Assembly: GCA_002434915.1 (NCBI GenBank)
Contig: DJLG01000065.1
Span: 1 to 7,530, forward strand
Length of the DNA stretch: 7,530 nucleotides
Source of the DNA: Proteobacteria bacterium UBA6522
GTDB lineage: Bacteria > Pseudomonadota > Gammaproteobacteria > Steroidobacterales > Rariloculaceae
Direction of reading: 5' to 3'
Shown: piece after piece, positions 7,080 to 7,530 of the stretch
Numbering within the stretch: position 1 is the stretch's first letter
Layout: the number at the start of each line of letters is the position of its first letter
Position numbers and translations under genes: made by a program
The notes under the pieces: generated by a model
What the model saw: the letters and a program-made list of their open reading frames with translations, nothing else
What the model was told of the DNA's origin: nothing
The model's database searches: none

Positions 7080-7367
7080 GTGAGTATTCCGCATCTACTA
7101 GTACATGATCGACAAGACAATGTCGGGGTGGTGGTTGTCGAGGGAGTGGAAGCAGGTAACGAACTATTTGTAGTTGTTACTGAAGACAATAGCGATTTCA
7201 CTATCACAACTAATCACGACATTCCCATTGGACATAAAGTTGCCCTCACAGACTTCTCTGAAGGGGATACTGTAATTAAATACGGTGTAGATATAGGTCG
7301 GATCGTGCAAGACACGACAAAAGGCGACCATGTTCACACTCATAACCTTAAAACAAAACGGTGGTAG
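7080..7367 (+). CDS. SAF-domain small subunit of a UxaA/SuyA-type lyase or dehydratase
   Basis: A 95-residue protein made up of one SAF domain, equal to the N-terminal part of altronate dehydratase UxaA and to the small subunit of (2R)-sulfolactate sulfo-lyase (SuyA). Family motifs are DNVGVVVVEGVEAGNEL (13-29), DIPIGHKVAL (47-56), VIKYGVDIGR (65-74) and HVHTHNLKTKR (84-94). It would pair with the large subunit encoded 11 bases downstream; together they would eliminate water or sulfite from a hydroxylated acid. The short length with a stop after KTKRW shows that the two halves are separate genes, as in SuyAB, rather than one fused UxaA chain of about 500 residues. Start is GTG with a strong SD. 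It follows the regulator gene by 37 bases. Sulfo-lyase versus sugar-acid dehydratase cannot be decided from this subunit alone. Confidence 0.87.
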   Translation: MSIPHLLVHDRQDNVGVVVVEGVEAGNELFVVVTEDNSDFTITTNHDIPIGHKVALTDFSEGDTVIKYGVDIGRIVQDTTKGDHVHTHNLKTKRW

Positions 7368-7378
7368 GCGTTCATCAT

Positions 7379-7530
7379 ATGACTAATGAAACTTTTTTCG
7401 GCTACAGAAGAGAAAATAACCGTGTCGGCGTCCGCAACTACGTTGCAATACTTCCTGTAGACGACATATCTAATGCTGCATGCGAAGCTGTAGCTAATAA
7501 CATTAAAGGTACAATCGCATTACCTCATTC
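7379..7530 (+). CDS. large subunit of a UxaA/SuyB-type lyase or dehydratase, N-terminal part only
   Basis: The frame starts at ATG 7379 and is open to the window end, giving 50 residues. It begins FFGYRRENNRVGVRNYVAIL and continues PVDDISNAACEAVANNIKGT, the characteristic opening of the catalytic C-terminal domain of UxaA-like enzymes (GY-R--gRvGvRN). The stretch ending TIALPH resembles the SuyB-type branch more than classical altronate dehydratase, a judgement from memory of the families and not from a search. Eleven bases separate it from the SAF-domain gene, so the two are very likely co-translated partners. An AGG lies 11 bases before the ATG, a rather distant SD, so coupling to the upstream gene may matter. 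Catalytic residues lie outside the window. Confidence 0.85.
   Translation, partial: MTNETFFGYRRENNRVGVRNYVAILPVDDISNAACEAVANNIKGTIALPH

Noticed and set aside
7080..7530. Naming the lyase genes suyA and suyB outright
   Set aside because: The short, split form and KTKRW ending fit, but the catalytic part of the large subunit is outside the window and sugar-acid dehydratases share these motifs.
1..7530. Mobile element, CRISPR array, tRNA or phage signature
   Set aside because: Both strands were read for direct and inverted repeats, transposase-like proteins and tRNA-like folds; none was found.

Overview
The window looks like an accessory catabolic and uptake locus of a Gram-negative bacterium, probably a proteobacterium. 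The reasons are a periplasmic Bug/TctC-type binding protein with a Sec signal, a tripartite tricarboxylate transporter (TTT) membrane subunit, an FCD-type GntR regulator and recognisable Shine-Dalgarno (SD) sites. Base composition is moderately AT-rich by eye. I see nothing that fixes the genus. There are no rRNA or tRNA genes, CRISPR arrays, transposases or long repeats. No stretch longer than 100 bases lacks a gene.

Layout. A divergent 93-base regulatory gap (6245-6337) separates two units. Leftwards on the minus strand, in transcription order, run a Gfo/Idh/MocA oxidoreductase (6244-5168), a creatininase-family amidohydrolase (5141-4332), a small cupin (4316-3957), a D-2-hydroxyacid dehydrogenase (3954-2962), a TctC-like binding protein (2936-1812) and a TctA-like permease (1712 to beyond base 1). 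The first five are 2 to 26 bases apart. The last gap is 99 bases and carries a possible internal promoter. Rightwards on the plus strand run a GntR/FCD regulator (6338-7042), a small SAF-domain subunit of the UxaA/SuyA type (7080-7367) and the 5' end of the matching large subunit (7379 to beyond 7530).

How they may work together. The binding protein and permease would import a carboxylate or hydroxy acid. The dehydrogenases, the creatininase-fold hydrolase and the two-subunit lyase/dehydratase would process it, and the GntR protein would sense it or a product. A perfect 15-base inverted repeat in the divergent gap is the best operator candidate. TTT transporter, D-2-hydroxyacid dehydrogenase and SuyAB-like lyase recall described sulfolactate-degradation loci (SlcHFG, SlcC, SuyAB). 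The added creatininase-family protein, cupin and Gfo/Idh/MocA enzyme do not belong to that pathway, so the substrate is open: a sulfonated or plain hydroxy acid, or a sugar acid.

The most notable structural point is that the TctA-like permease continues past its normal end into a linker and a TctB-like membrane segment, suggesting a fused TctA-TctB protein.
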